A stretch of DNA of 64,000 nucleotides from BMS3BBIN04 sp964552465 (GTDB taxonomy: Bacteria > Electryoneota > Electryoneia > Electryoneales > Electryoneaceae), in assembly GCA_964552465.1 (NCBI GenBank), contig CAZKGR010000002.1:1-64000 (forward strand). Reading direction: 5' to 3'. The first letter of the stretch is position 1, and every line of letters begins with the position of its first letter. Shown here piece by piece: positions 1 through 8,615 of the stretch. The notes beneath the pieces are model-generated. The model saw only the letters and a program-made list of their open reading frames with translations, did not search any database and had not been told where the DNA came from. Both the position numbers and the translations under genes were made by a program.

Positions 1-3
1 GTT

Positions 4-1770
4 ATGGTAGTATTCGGTTTGGTGTGCTGCATGAGTTTAGCAACCGCGCAGGTAGAGTGGCATGAAACAGTTCTGTCAACCCAATACGATGGGCCAAGTG
101 GGATAAGCATTGCAGACTTGAATAACGATGGTGCCAATGAAATCATAGCAACATCAAGGTATGATGGAACGGTACTGTACTGGGAGAACATTGGTGATCA
201 GTGGGTGGAAACGATAATTGATTTCACTTTGCTTGATGCCAAGTCGCCGTATGGAGCCGATATCAACGGTGACGGAACAACAGATATGGTCGCGTGCGAT
301 CATGATGGTGATGCAATCTACTGGTGGGAGCGTACCGGTGATACCTGGACAAGACACACGGTGGTAACAGGTGCAAGCGGAGCGCAAGAGGTTGTTGCTG
401 CAGATATTAACCAGGACGGTTTGCTTGATCTATATGCAGTCTTGTATCACGGAGAACAGGTGGTTTGGTGCGAGCAAACTGATGTAGGCTGGGAGATGCA
501 TATTATCCGCGAAGATTTCAACTATTGCAACCAAATCGACGCGGCTGATTTTGATAATGATGGCGATATTGATGGCGTGGCATGCTCGTATACTGCCAGT
601 ACATTTGAGTGGTATGAAAATGATGGAGGGGTTTTCCAGACGCACACTATCGACGCCTCGGCTGCTGATGCATGGAGCGTACAAGCTCTGGACTTTGATG
701 ATGATGGTGATGTGGATCTCCTTGGAGGGCAGCTCACCGGTGAGGTTAACTGGTATGAGAATTCCGATGGAACATGGATCCCTCATCAAATCGTAACCAA
801 CATTACTGGAGTGCGAGATGCCGAAGCCGCAGATTTTGATTTGGACGGTGACAAGGATGTTCTAGTCGCAACCAGTGGGTCTAATGCGGTCTATTGGTAC
901 GAGAATAATCTGGGAAGTTGGATCTCACACACAATCAGAGCTTACTACGATACTCCGTGGAATATTCATGCAGGTGATGTTGACAATGATGGTGATATCG
1001 ATGCTCTTGGCGCTGCCCAGGGGTGGGATGCATCTGGTGATGAATTCACGTATTGGGAACAGTTGGGCACTCCAATTCCACCTCCTATTGATATTGAACT
1101 ACATCCGATAAACACAACTGTCCCGCCAGCAGGTGGTGCGATAGTCTATGGAGCCACACTGACAAACAACACCCAAATACCACGTCTCGTAGACGCTTGG
1201 ACTGGTGTCGAGCTACCGAATGGTCAGGTGTTTGTTCCTTTGAGTCGTAGAAGGGGAACTCTACCGGTCGGACCATTTGAGCTATTTAATCTCTCACTTG
1301 AAATTCCTGCAGAGGCACCATCAGGGACATACATTTTCACCGGTTACATCGGCAATATTAGCTACGGTGTCATTGCAGACCGGGACAGCTTTATCTTCAC
1401 AAAAACTGGACTGAGGTCTGGCGCTACTGACCCATCTTCTTGGTCACATTCGCCGTGGAACATCTCAGGTGAACAGTGTGGTCCGTCTGTTTCAGGACAG
1501 CCCACTGATTTCACGCTTTCTCCGGGGTATCCTAATCCGTTCAACAGCAACACAACGGTACGGGTAAGCCTTCCGGAAACAACCAATTTGAGTATCAAGA
1601 TCTATGCAGCAACGGGACGGTTGGTCACTCAACTGGTGAACGCTGAATATGGAGCTGGAACCCACAGCTTTTTACTCGATGGTTCAGACTTGGCTACCGG
1701 ACTGTATTTCATCAAGGCTGAAGTTACTGGTGAGATCGCTCAAATTCAGAAGTTGGTTCTTGTGAAGTAA
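4..1770 (+). CDS. Secreted FG-GAP/VCBS-repeat protein with type IX sorting domain (5' end probably cut)
   Basis: At least seven repeats of the form D-x-(N/D)-x-D-G-(D/x)-x-(D/E) lie in the first ~340 residues (e.g. DLNNDG, DINGDG, DFDNDGD, DVDNDGD). These are calcium-binding FG-GAP/VCBS units that build an extracellular beta-propeller. Residues ~360-470 carry the roughly 110-residue beta domain found before the tail in other sorted proteins of this window (PPAGG, APSGTY, RDSFIFTK). The last ~75 residues are a type IX C-terminal domain with YPNPFNS. The visible signal peptide is short and the frame is open to base 1, so the true start may lie upstream of the window. Likely a surface-attached or secreted binding protein; its ligand is unknown. 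Confidence 0.85.
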   Translation: MVVFGLVCCMSLATAQVEWHETVLSTQYDGPSGISIADLNNDGANEIIATSRYDGTVLYWENIGDQWVETIIDFTLLDAKSPYGADINGDGTTDMVACDHDGDAIYWWERTGDTWTRHTVVTGASGAQEVVAADINQDGLLDLYAVLYHGEQVVWCEQTDVGWEMHIIREDFNYCNQIDAADFDNDGDIDGVACSYTASTFEWYENDGGVFQTHTIDASAADAWSVQALDFDDDGDVDLLGGQLTGEVNWYENSDGTWIPHQIVTNITGVRDAEAADFDLDGDKDVLVATSGSNAVYWYENNLGSWISHTIRAYYDTPWNIHAGDVDNDGDIDALGAAQGWDASGDEFTYWEQLGTPIPPPIDIELHPINTTVPPAGGAIVYGATLTNNTQIPRLVDAWTGVELPNGQVFVPLSRRRGTLPVGPFELFNLSLEIPAEAPSGTYIFTGYIGNISYGVIADRDSFIFTKTGLRSGATDPSSWSHSPWNISGEQCGPSVSGQPTDFTLSPGYPNPFNSNTTVRVSLPETTNLSIKIYAATGRLVTQLVNAEYGAGTHSFLLDGSDLATGLYFIKAEVTGEIAQIQKLVLVK

Positions 1771-1854
1771 GATGGCGCCGGAACGGCTGCTTCAAACGTT
1801 TAATGATGAGTGGAGGGGATATTCGTGTCAGACACGGGTATCCCTCTTTGTATT

Positions 1855-2388
1855 TCAGCGCTTTGACGCAAATACTGCGCTTACCTGGAGCACAATCCAG
1901 GCGAACACACCGGCCAGAGTGTCATCGAGTGTGACACCCCAGCCGTGGGGAATGGTCTCGATATGACGGCGGGTGAAACGTAGCTTGAACACGTCGAACA
2001 GGCGGAACAGGCCAAACGCCGCGAGCAGCCAACGCCAGTTTCGCGACGGCAGTCCCGCCAACGCGATTGCCTGACCAGCGAACTCGTCAATCGTGATCCG
2101 GCCCGGATCATCACCCCACATTCTCTCACCCCAAGCGCTGAGCGGAACACTGATCACGTTCAACCACAACGCTGTTTTCCATTCAGCACGTCGATTTTTC
2201 GGCACGAATATCACCCACAACAGAACCAACAACGCGCTGGCGGCGGTGCCCTGTGCGCGGTTGATATATCCTGTTCCCAGGCCGGAACCAAACACCTTGG
2301 TTAACCAGCGTCGGATTGAACCGACGGCGGCTTCGTATTCAACACCAGTGATGCCTGGTTTGCCAAAACTGCTACCGTGGTGTGTCAT
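1855..2388 (-). CDS. pgpA: Phosphatidylglycerophosphatase A
   Basis: The 177-residue membrane protein matches the PgpA family, which removes the phosphate from phosphatidylglycerophosphate in the inner membrane. Family hallmarks visible are FGSGLGTGY near residue 34, an acidic DEFAGQ segment near 100, FRLFDVFK near 127 and GVTLDDTLAG near 150, along with hydrophobic helices. It is the last gene of a minus-strand operon, 4 bp after the reductase gene. Presence next to polyprenyl-phosphoribose genes raises the possibility that it acts as the missing 5-phosphate phosphatase for decaprenyl-phosphoryl-5-phosphoribose; that is inference, as lipid phosphatases of other families do that job in mycobacteria. 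Confidence 0.85.
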   Translation of the reverse strand: MTHHGSSFGKPGITGVEYEAAVGSIRRWLTKVFGSGLGTGYINRAQGTAASALLVLLWVIFVPKNRRAEWKTALWLNVISVPLSAWGERMWGDDPGRITIDEFAGQAIALAGLPSRNWRWLLAAFGLFRLFDVFKLRFTRRHIETIPHGWGVTLDDTLAGVFAWIVLQVSAVFASKR

Positions 2389-2392
2389 ATAT

Positions 2393-3133
2393 CTATATGT
2401 CCAGTTTGTCGAAGACGAATCGTGGCAGATGTCGGATCAAATGCATGATCGGCCACCAGACAGGTGGAGTGTAAACAACAGCTTTGCCACGTTCAATGGC
2501 TTGCACGATTCGCACAGCCTGCGGTTTCGGCTCTGCCTGTAACGGTTGTTTCAATCCTGCGGTCATCGGTGTGCGCGTCGGGCCGGGCTTGATTGTGGTG
2601 ACCTTGATCGACGTGCCCGCGAACCGGTGACGCATGCCTTCCAATTGTATATGCAGAGCGGCTTTTGCTGCACCGTACAGGTAGTTGGATCTCCGTCCCC
2701 GATCACCAGCCGGACTTCCCAGAGCGACGATATGACCGACACCAGATGATTCCATTCTTGTCGCAGCTAACTCCAGAAATTCGCTGGCAGAGGTATAGTT
2801 AATCTGGTGATATTCGCGAACTCTTTCCGGATCGCGTTGCAATTCAACCTGATCCCAGAGCACACCCACTGCCCAGATCAAACCGAACGGCTCCCCGGAT
2901 TGAACTAATTCATCCAGCACCGACGCAAATCTACCCGAATCAGTCGCGCTTAAGGTTGCTATCTGAACAGGATGGCCAGAACGGTTTTCCAGATCACGCG
3001 CGTTTTCTTCCAATCGATCACGTGAATCGGGGGAACCGATCAAACAGAGCTCGCAGCCTTTGCCCGCCAGTTCGCGTGCAATCTCCGATCCCAGGCCGCC
3101 TGTTGCCCCGACGATGATCCAGCGTTGAATCAT
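2393..3133 (-). CDS. dprE2: Short-chain dehydrogenase, DprE2-like (polyprenylphosphoryl-2-keto-ribose reductase)
   Basis: A 246-residue SDR. The N-terminal GATGGLG is the NAD(P)-binding loop, the catalytic YxxxK is YGAAK near residue 150, and a Ser lies in ALGSPAG about 15 residues earlier. Its ATG overlaps the stop of the upstream FAD oxidase by 4 bp (ATGA), so the two are translationally coupled. In mycobacteria the pair DprE1+DprE2 epimerises C2 of polyprenylphosphoryl-ribose to give the arabinofuranose donor. The specific assignment rests on this neighbourhood; the SDR fold itself is clear. Confidence 0.75.
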   Translation of the reverse strand: MIQRWIIVGATGGLGSEIARELAGKGCELCLIGSPDSRDRLEENARDLENRSGHPVQIATLSATDSGRFASVLDELVQSGEPFGLIWAVGVLWDQVELQRDPERVREYHQINYTSASEFLELAATRMESSGVGHIVALGSPAGDRGRRSNYLYGAAKAALHIQLEGMRHRFAGTSIKVTTIKPGPTRTPMTAGLKQPLQAEPKPQAVRIVQAIERGKAVVYTPPVWWPIMHLIRHLPRFVFDKLDI

Positions 3134-4497
3134 GATCCACCTCCAGACACGTCATCGTCAATGCCTAGCCGTCGCGAAAGGTCTGACGAGAATCTGCACC
3201 GTGGATCAATCTCACGTTTCACAGTTACCCACCGTTCATACTCCGTGTACATCTGCCGGAACCGGTGGCGACTGAGCCGACTGTCTTTGGCCAGATACAC
3301 TCTTCCACCAGCTGCAATGATCCGTTCGTCCAAGTCGTCCAGTACATCAAACAAGCGCGAATGCGAGGGCAGATCAACTGCGAGTGTCCAACCACGCATC
3401 GGGAACGACAGCCAGCCGCTACCCTCACCGAACCGCTTCAACACAACCAACACTGGCAGCAGCCCTGCGCGCTTAATTGTGTTCAATGTATCGCCAATCA
3501 CGGTTTCCGCGCCGTCGTCCGGAATGACGAACTGGTACTGGTGGAATCCGCGTGGTCCATACAGCCGGTTCCAATTGCCAACAGCATCCAGCGGATAGTA
3601 AAACTGCTGAATCGATTCAACAGTTTCTCCCTCACGGATTCGTCGGAACCGGACCAGGTTGAACGCCGACACAATGGGTTTGTGCACGATATTGACCGGC
3701 AAATCAAATGGCACTCGCAAGGAAGGCGAAGTTGGGATTTTCAATGGATCGAACGACAGGGAAGAGGGAAGCTCTGTTCGCAATGTCGGACGTCCGACAA
3801 TCACTTCGCCACATCCAAGACTTGATCCTGACGCGAGACCATCAATCCAGGCGACAGTCGATTCCCAATCCGCATCAGCTGTGGTCAGCAGTTGCATTGT
3901 GTCCGCCAGAGAATACGATTTCTCATGCCGAACGGACACATATGCACTTTCCACGGCTTTCAATTTCAAGGCGACTCGAATAACCAATCCGGTCAAGCCC
4001 ATACCACCAGCCGTGGCGTGGAACAGGTCGCTGTTCTCAGTCTGGCTGCACCGGATAGTCTCACCTTCAGCATTCAGCAGATCGAACCACTGCACATGCT
4101 GCGAGAATGTCCCAGCTACGTGATGGTTCTTTCCGTGTACGTCCGCAGCGAAACACCCACCGATTGACACAAATCGAGTACCTGGGGTCAGCGGAACAAA
4201 CCAGCCGTGCGGAAGGGCGATACTTATCAAATCGTCGAGACTGATCCCTGCCTCACAAACGATGACACCACGATCTCGATCAAATTCGAGCACCCGATCA
4301 AGCTGGGTGGTCCGAACCGCCCGGTGATCCGTGTTCAAGGCTGCGTCGCCATAACTGCGTCCGAGTGCATGAGCGATCAGTTGATTCCCTGATTCGTTCA
4401 GCGAAGCCAGATCAGCGACATGCCCTGGTTCTGATAGAAGCACGGACGATCGTGTCTGACGACCCCAGCCAGTGAGCTTTGTTTCATGCCAACGCAA
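3130..4497 (-). CDS. dprE1: FAD-dependent oxidase, DprE1-like (polyprenylphosphoryl-ribose 2'-oxidase)
   Basis: 455 residues with a PCMH-type FAD-binding domain. GRSYGDAALN near residue 48 fits the dinucleotide loop, followed by PGTRFVSIGGCFAADVHGKNHH around 105-125 and GGMGLTGL near 170. The C-terminal half has the substrate cap (QYQFVIPDDG and FGEGSGWLSFP). This is the layout of DprE1, which oxidises the 2'-OH of polyprenylphosphoryl-ribose. The start is TTG with GGAAA 6-7 bases upstream; no in-frame ATG lies closer. It sits 15 bp after the UbiA gene and overlaps the reductase gene, forming one operon. Alternative: another aldonolactone-type oxidase, but the partner genes make DprE1 most likely. 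Confidence 0.8.
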   Translation of the reverse strand: MRWHETKLTGWGRQTRSSVLLSEPGHVADLASLNESGNQLIAHALGRSYGDAALNTDHRAVRTTQLDRVLEFDRDRGVIVCEAGISLDDLISIALPHGWFVPLTPGTRFVSIGGCFAADVHGKNHHVAGTFSQHVQWFDLLNAEGETIRCSQTENSDLFHATAGGMGLTGLVIRVALKLKAVESAYVSVRHEKSYSLADTMQLLTTADADWESTVAWIDGLASGSSLGCGEVIVGRPTLRTELPSSLSFDPLKIPTSPSLRVPFDLPVNIVHKPIVSAFNLVRFRRIREGETVESIQQFYYPLDAVGNWNRLYGPRGFHQYQFVIPDDGAETVIGDTLNTIKRAGLLPVLVVLKRFGEGSGWLSFPMRGWTLAVDLPSHSRLFDVLDDLDERIIAAGGRVYLAKDSRLSRHRFRQMYTEYERWVTVKREIDPRCRFSSDLSRRLGIDDDVSGGGS

Positions 4498-4512
4498 GCG
4501 ATTTCCACTTTA

Positions 4513-5391
4513 TTACAACGTACCATTCAGCACGAGAAAGACCACTGTCAGCCACCCAGCGACAGCGACCATGATCGATGGATCTTTGATCAACGCTTCT
4601 GTTGGATCTTCACCCGAGTTCGTCTTCTGAACTTTGCCGAGGTAGGAGAAGATCCCATAGATAACAAATGGCACCGTAAACAGCAGGTGGTTTGAGCCAA
4701 CGTGTTCAACGGTTCGACCATCCACCGTGTACAGGATATACGCGAGAATTGTGATCCCTGCCACAGAATTAATCCAATGATCCCAGGCACGCAGCGGCGG
4801 AGCATCGCGCAGATTGCGACGGGCCTTTTCCAACTGATCCCCGAGCCGAGCCAGTTCCTGACGCCTTTTTATTAAAGCCAGCATCAGTGATATCAGAAAT
4901 GCGCAGATAAGCAGCCAGTGTGAGATAACGACATCTATTGCGACTGAGCCATAAAGCGCGCGAATTGTCAATCCCACCGCAATGATCAGAACGTCCAGCA
5001 ACAGCACGTTCTTCAATACCGCGCTGTACAATAACATCAGAATCACATAACCGCTTGCAAACATCGCGGCATCAAAACTTAACCACAAACTCACCATTAT
5101 GCCGGCGAACAGAAATACAACTGCAGTGATGACAGCAGCGCGTTTTGATAGCAACCCCGCTGCAACTGGACGCTTCTTCTTCACCGGATGTTGACGATCA
5201 TACTCGATGTCAAACACGTCGTTGATCGCGTAGATTCCGCTCGCTGTAAGCGAGAATCCGACGAATGCCACGACCGCCAGAATCCATGAATCCAGCTGCG
5301 TGTATGCCCCGGAGAAAACCAATGGTGCAAACACCAGGCTGTTTTTCACCCAGTGATGGGGACGGATTAGTTTGAAAATCGCAGCGAACAA
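4513..5391 (-). CDS. ubiA: UbiA-family 5-phosphoribosyl-1-pyrophosphate:polyprenyl-phosphate phosphoribosyltransferase
   Basis: 292 residues, about eight to nine membrane helices. The UbiA signature NDVFDIEYDRQHPVKKKRP (residues ~57-75) has the NDxxDxxxDRxHP-KxxRP form typical of DPPR synthases rather than quinone prenyltransferases. RPHHWVKN at the N-terminus is also typical. The enzyme transfers phosphoribose from PRPP to polyprenyl phosphate, the first step towards polyprenylphosphoryl-arabinose. It is first in the operon ubiA-dprE1-dprE2-pgpA. The start is TTG (AGG 7 bases upstream). Confidence 0.85.
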   Translation of the reverse strand: MFAAIFKLIRPHHWVKNSLVFAPLVFSGAYTQLDSWILAVVAFVGFSLTASGIYAINDVFDIEYDRQHPVKKKRPVAAGLLSKRAAVITAVVFLFAGIMVSLWLSFDAAMFASGYVILMLLYSAVLKNVLLLDVLIIAVGLTIRALYGSVAIDVVISHWLLICAFLISLMLALIKRRQELARLGDQLEKARRNLRDAPPLRAWDHWINSVAGITILAYILYTVDGRTVEHVGSNHLLFTVPFVIYGIFSYLGKVQKTNSGEDPTEALIKDPSIMVAVAGWLTVVFLVLNGTL

Positions 5392-5495
5392 GTGTGACCT
5401 GAATTATGTTTCGTATGACATGAGCAACAATCCATGTTACGTGTAATAAATCCACGCGCTTGCTATAAGTGTACAACCTGCGGGGAACAAAGGAA

Positions 5496-5544
5496 AGCCC
5501 ACACCACCAACCATCTGCATTCGCAGACAGAAGTAGTGCGGGCT
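5496..5544 (-). terminator. Stem-loop terminator downstream of the 5576-6856 gene
   Basis: Outer stem AGCCCACAC (5496-5504) with GTGCGGGCT (5536-5544), one G-T pair, and an inner hairpin TCTGC-ATTC-GCAGA (5514-5527). On the minus strand the stem is followed by TTTCCTTTGTT. It ends transcription of the barrel gene before the ubiA operon on the same strand. Confidence 0.55.
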
Positions 5545-5575
5545 GGGAGGTTTGCTACGGAAACCAGTACGTGGG

Positions 5576-6856
5576 CTAGAAGCTCACGCTGATCCCAATT
5601 TTGCGTTCAATACGATCTTCAAATGATGGCGCTTGCCTTCCGGCAGCATATTCGAAGTAAATGAAATTGTTCGCGACAAAGGCAGTGTCACGGATGTCGA
5701 AGAATGGCACACCGCCAAGTGCATCAAGGAGAAATGCCAGTTCCTGCGCGATTCGTACATGGTAATAGGAAGCGTCCCCGACCTTGGTCCGGTCAATGAT
5801 ACCACCGTCCATCTGAGTGTAGATAGGCATCGCCTGAGCCATCCGGTTCCACTCATATCCCAAATCAACGATCAGGAAACGAGAGAATGGTAGCTCCCAC
5901 TCTACCTCGATGATGTTTCGAGACGGTGTGAACCAACCCTGGAAGTCAATACCCGACCACAGATGCTCGTACCGGATGCGCATCGGTGCGACATCACGCG
6001 TCATCTGTCTGTCCAAATCAAGTTTCGAAAGGAAATTGGTGTAGGGAACTTCAAACATGAACCCCGCACCCAAAGTCTTGTTCCGAAGCTGCAGCATCTG
6101 CTCAGTACGCTGATCAAGCACAGTTTCGACATAGTAGCCGAAGTAGGTCTCAACTTGTAGAGCTCGATTGAAGGTTGTGTAATAAAATCGATTTGCCTGC
6201 GCCCGAAGGTACGTAGTTGTACCGTTCCGAACACTCGCAATACTTCCAAATGCACCGTCTGAACCGAGGTTCAACTGGTAACGCCAGGCTAACGCCTTAT
6301 GGTCCGCCGTCCTTAACGCGTTGTACCCGATAATCACACCCTGCAAGTCGTAGGCGAACGAGACCATCGCCGCCTGGTCCAGCACACGTTCCACCTGAAT
6401 CGTTGTCGGATATGCCTGGGTGTAAAACGCTTCGTGATCCGTGTATGCGATACGGCCGCCGTCGCCCGCAATCGAGTTTAGGCGTCGCGCTACCCCAAGA
6501 CGGTTGTGCTTGAAGTCTACCGTTACCGAGCTTAACGGATCCTTCTTCAACGTCAACATGATTTGCGAAATACCAGAGGTGGTAGCCTTAGGTACGATCT
6601 CTCGAATTACCAACTTGTGTCCCCAACCGTCACGGAGCTGCCAGTTGTTCACCGTTTCAATCTCGGGGATACGGTTAAGATTGAGGTACAGACCACGTTT
6701 CAGAATGATCTGAATCTTATAGAAACCGTCTTCCATCGCTGGCACAATCTGCCAGACTTCTTCCTTTGAAAAGATCTGTGATCCACTCGCGCTGGCCAGG
6801 CTGACCAGGCTCAACAGAATGATAACTACCCAGACTAAAACCTTTGCTGACTTCAT
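5576..6856 (-). CDS. Outer-membrane beta-barrel protein, unknown function
   Basis: 426 residues. The chosen ATG has GGGAGG seven bases upstream; a TTG 21 bases earlier has none. A signal peptide (lysines, then a long hydrophobic stretch ending in ASASGS) is followed by a mostly beta-strand protein with alternating aromatic and polar residues, and it ends in Phe (ISVSF), as expected of a BAM substrate. No enzyme motif was recognised. It lies alone between two terminators. Possibly a structural or transport barrel; function unknown. Confidence 0.7.
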   Translation of the reverse strand: MKSAKVLVWVVIILLSLVSLASASGSQIFSKEEVWQIVPAMEDGFYKIQIILKRGLYLNLNRIPEIETVNNWQLRDGWGHKLVIREIVPKATTSGISQIMLTLKKDPLSSVTVDFKHNRLGVARRLNSIAGDGGRIAYTDHEAFYTQAYPTTIQVERVLDQAAMVSFAYDLQGVIIGYNALRTADHKALAWRYQLNLGSDGAFGSIASVRNGTTTYLRAQANRFYYTTFNRALQVETYFGYYVETVLDQRTEQMLQLRNKTLGAGFMFEVPYTNFLSKLDLDRQMTRDVAPMRIRYEHLWSGIDFQGWFTPSRNIIEVEWELPFSRFLIVDLGYEWNRMAQAMPIYTQMDGGIIDRTKVGDASYYHVRIAQELAFLLDALGGVPFFDIRDTAFVANNFIYFEYAAGRQAPSFEDRIERKIGISVSF

Positions 6857-6902
6857 CTTAAGCCTCCCGACTCGCAACCCCTGTCTTGAGCTGCAAGATT
6901 CC

Positions 6903-7244
6903 CTAAACTGCTACACCTCTACTACCAAAGGACATGGTTTCAGTCACAAACCAATCCCCGTACAACTCTCCGAATGAGGTACTGTCATTCACGTCTAACG
7001 CCAAAGGCGCGGTTTCTGTATCGTAGTTCCATGCGATCTCCTCGGCGAGCTTCGCCGTAGCTTCCAGAATTCGATCCTGCAAAGCAGTCCTGCCATCATT
7101 TCCACAGCGCCGAACCACTTTCCAGCTCCAGAACTCGTCTACCGGATCCAAGTGTGGAAACGGCAGTGGCTTCGGTATGTTGCGGATACCCGCGTACACG
7201 AGCATTGTTCTGAAAATCCCAAGTTGGCGCGATGTGTCTGTCAC
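6903..7244 (-). CDS. Small hypothetical protein
   Basis: 113 residues from a GTG start with AAGGA eight bases upstream. It is rich in Trp and acidic residues (DEFWSWK, GELYGDWF), with no signal peptide, membrane helix or known motif. It lies just upstream of the barrel gene on the same strand with a gap of 46 bp, so it could be cotranscribed. The coding call rests only on an open frame and a plausible ribosome site; a chance frame is possible. Confidence 0.35.
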   Translation of the reverse strand: MTDTSRQLGIFRTMLVYAGIRNIPKPLPFPHLDPVDEFWSWKVVRRCGNDGRTALQDRILEATAKLAEEIAWNYDTETAPLALDVNDSTSFGELYGDWFVTETMSFGSRGVAV

Positions 7245-7435
7245 AGGATGAATCCTTATGAGTATTCTTATATCTCAAGTATCAGAATAACACGTGGAGT
7301 AACAGAATGCAACAGTTTTAATTCTATCATGAATACTCAGGTTCCCGCAGAATGATCGCGCGATATTACGTTATTTACGTTGTTGGAAGAGCGATATATG
7401 TCGATTAAGCGAAATACTATAAACCGATAACAAAA
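7245..7435. other. AT-rich spacer with no gene seen
   Basis: The 369-base gap between the small hypothetical gene and the next barrel gene is AT-rich. Apart from the terminator at 7436-7461 no conserved element was recognised; the promoter of the minus-strand gene at 7244 should lie here. Confidence 0.4.
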
Positions 7436-7461
7436 AAGCCGAACGCGTATGCGTTCGGCTT
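7436..7461 (-). terminator. Rho-independent terminator of the 7614-8411 gene
   Basis: A perfect 11-bp stem, AAGCCGAACGC / GCGTTCGGCTT, with a GTAT loop. On the minus strand it runs directly into a T tract (six T at 7432-7437). Placement 150 bp after the barrel gene's stop fits. Confidence 0.85.
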
Positions 7462-7613
7462 AACAAGTACTCCAGAGTCACGGGCTCTCTTTTTCCTGAC
7501 CCTCCACCAGATATGCTTCGCAAAAGTGCTTTTGTTTGTTATTCAACTCCGGATATGATCAACACTTGAACAAATGGAATCCAATAAATCCGAAAGGGGA
7601 ATTCTCACTACTG

Positions 7614-8411
7614 TCAATCCAGTCCTAACGGATTTAACAGGGTGATTCCGCCTCTGATATACCAACCGGAAAAGTCGAGCTCAATCGGTACGTCTTGGTA
7701 ATCTGGAACGGGGCCTTTGCTGCCTGATATACCATAAACCCCGTTTATACCGTAGTCAGCTTCGAAATCTGCAACTGATCCTGAACAGATCCCACCACCG
7801 ATATCTATGCAGACGTATCGCGTAAGCTTAACACGACCTCTAACCTCAGCTCGGAATGGAGTGTATGTACCAGAAAGTTCTGCTTCGCGATCTCCTAATT
7901 GCGGATCAACCTGGTCCATCAGAGTTCCAGACAATGTACCGAAGCCATAAGAGAACATAGGTCCGGCTGAAAACCATTCGTTGATCGGATGCAGGTATCC
8001 GATGTACCCGTAAAATTCGCGCGAGGACAGTTCTACTTCGTATTCTTGAGCTCCAAAAAAATTGTGATTCAAAGTGTAGCCGCCAGAGTTCTTTCCAAAA
8101 CCTTGGTATCCACCACCGAAATGGAAATTCTGAAAACGGAAACCAATGCGGAAATCCGTAGCAATTTGATCATCAAGTGTGTTCACGTTCTCATATCCAG
8201 CATACAAACCCTGCTCACCGAAATACTCAGGTGCGTCGCCAATGTGATCATTCATCTGAGTCAGATCGCGATTGGTGAGATGGCCAAACACGGATGCTTC
8301 AAATGCCCACGGAGTTCGATCATCGCTGGGATCACCAAAGAGCTGGGCGAAGGAGGTCAGAGGTAATACCAACAACCCGACAGCGAGCATGATAATAGCA
8401 AACCGTTTCAT
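7614..8411 (-). CDS. Outer-membrane beta-barrel protein, unknown function
   Basis: 265 residues. The ATG chosen follows GAGGAGGAAC, a strong ribosome site; an ATG 36 bases upstream lacks one. The signal peptide is KRFAIIML...TSFAQ. The rest is a small barrel-like protein with Gly/aromatic strands (FRIGFRFQNFHFGGGY, FYGYIGYLHP) as in eight-to-twelve-stranded porin-like or OmpA-like barrels. The C-terminus (LNPLGLD) lacks the usual terminal Phe. Single-gene unit ending at the terminator at 7436-7461. Function unknown. Confidence 0.7.
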   Translation of the reverse strand: MKRFAIIMLAVGLLVLPLTSFAQLFGDPSDDRTPWAFEASVFGHLTNRDLTQMNDHIGDAPEYFGEQGLYAGYENVNTLDDQIATDFRIGFRFQNFHFGGGYQGFGKNSGGYTLNHNFFGAQEYEVELSSREFYGYIGYLHPINEWFSAGPMFSYGFGTLSGTLMDQVDPQLGDREAELSGTYTPFRAEVRGRVKLTRYVCIDIGGGICSGSVADFEADYGINGVYGISGSKGPVPDYQDVPIELDFSGWYIRGGITLLNPLGLD

Positions 8412-8615
8412 CGTCTTGTTCCTCCTCAGGAATCTAGGGAGTTTCATATACCGGTCGTGCAGCCCTAAGGTAACGCACCTGTAAACGCGTAGACCGGTTC
8501 CCGTTCTTTATGACCTGACCTCGCGGGGTGCAGCAAGAACTCCAGTCAATTTGTTCGTATGTATTACTGTAATCTACCTTGTCAGCAACAGATACATCTA
8601 TTCAAGGACAGAATC

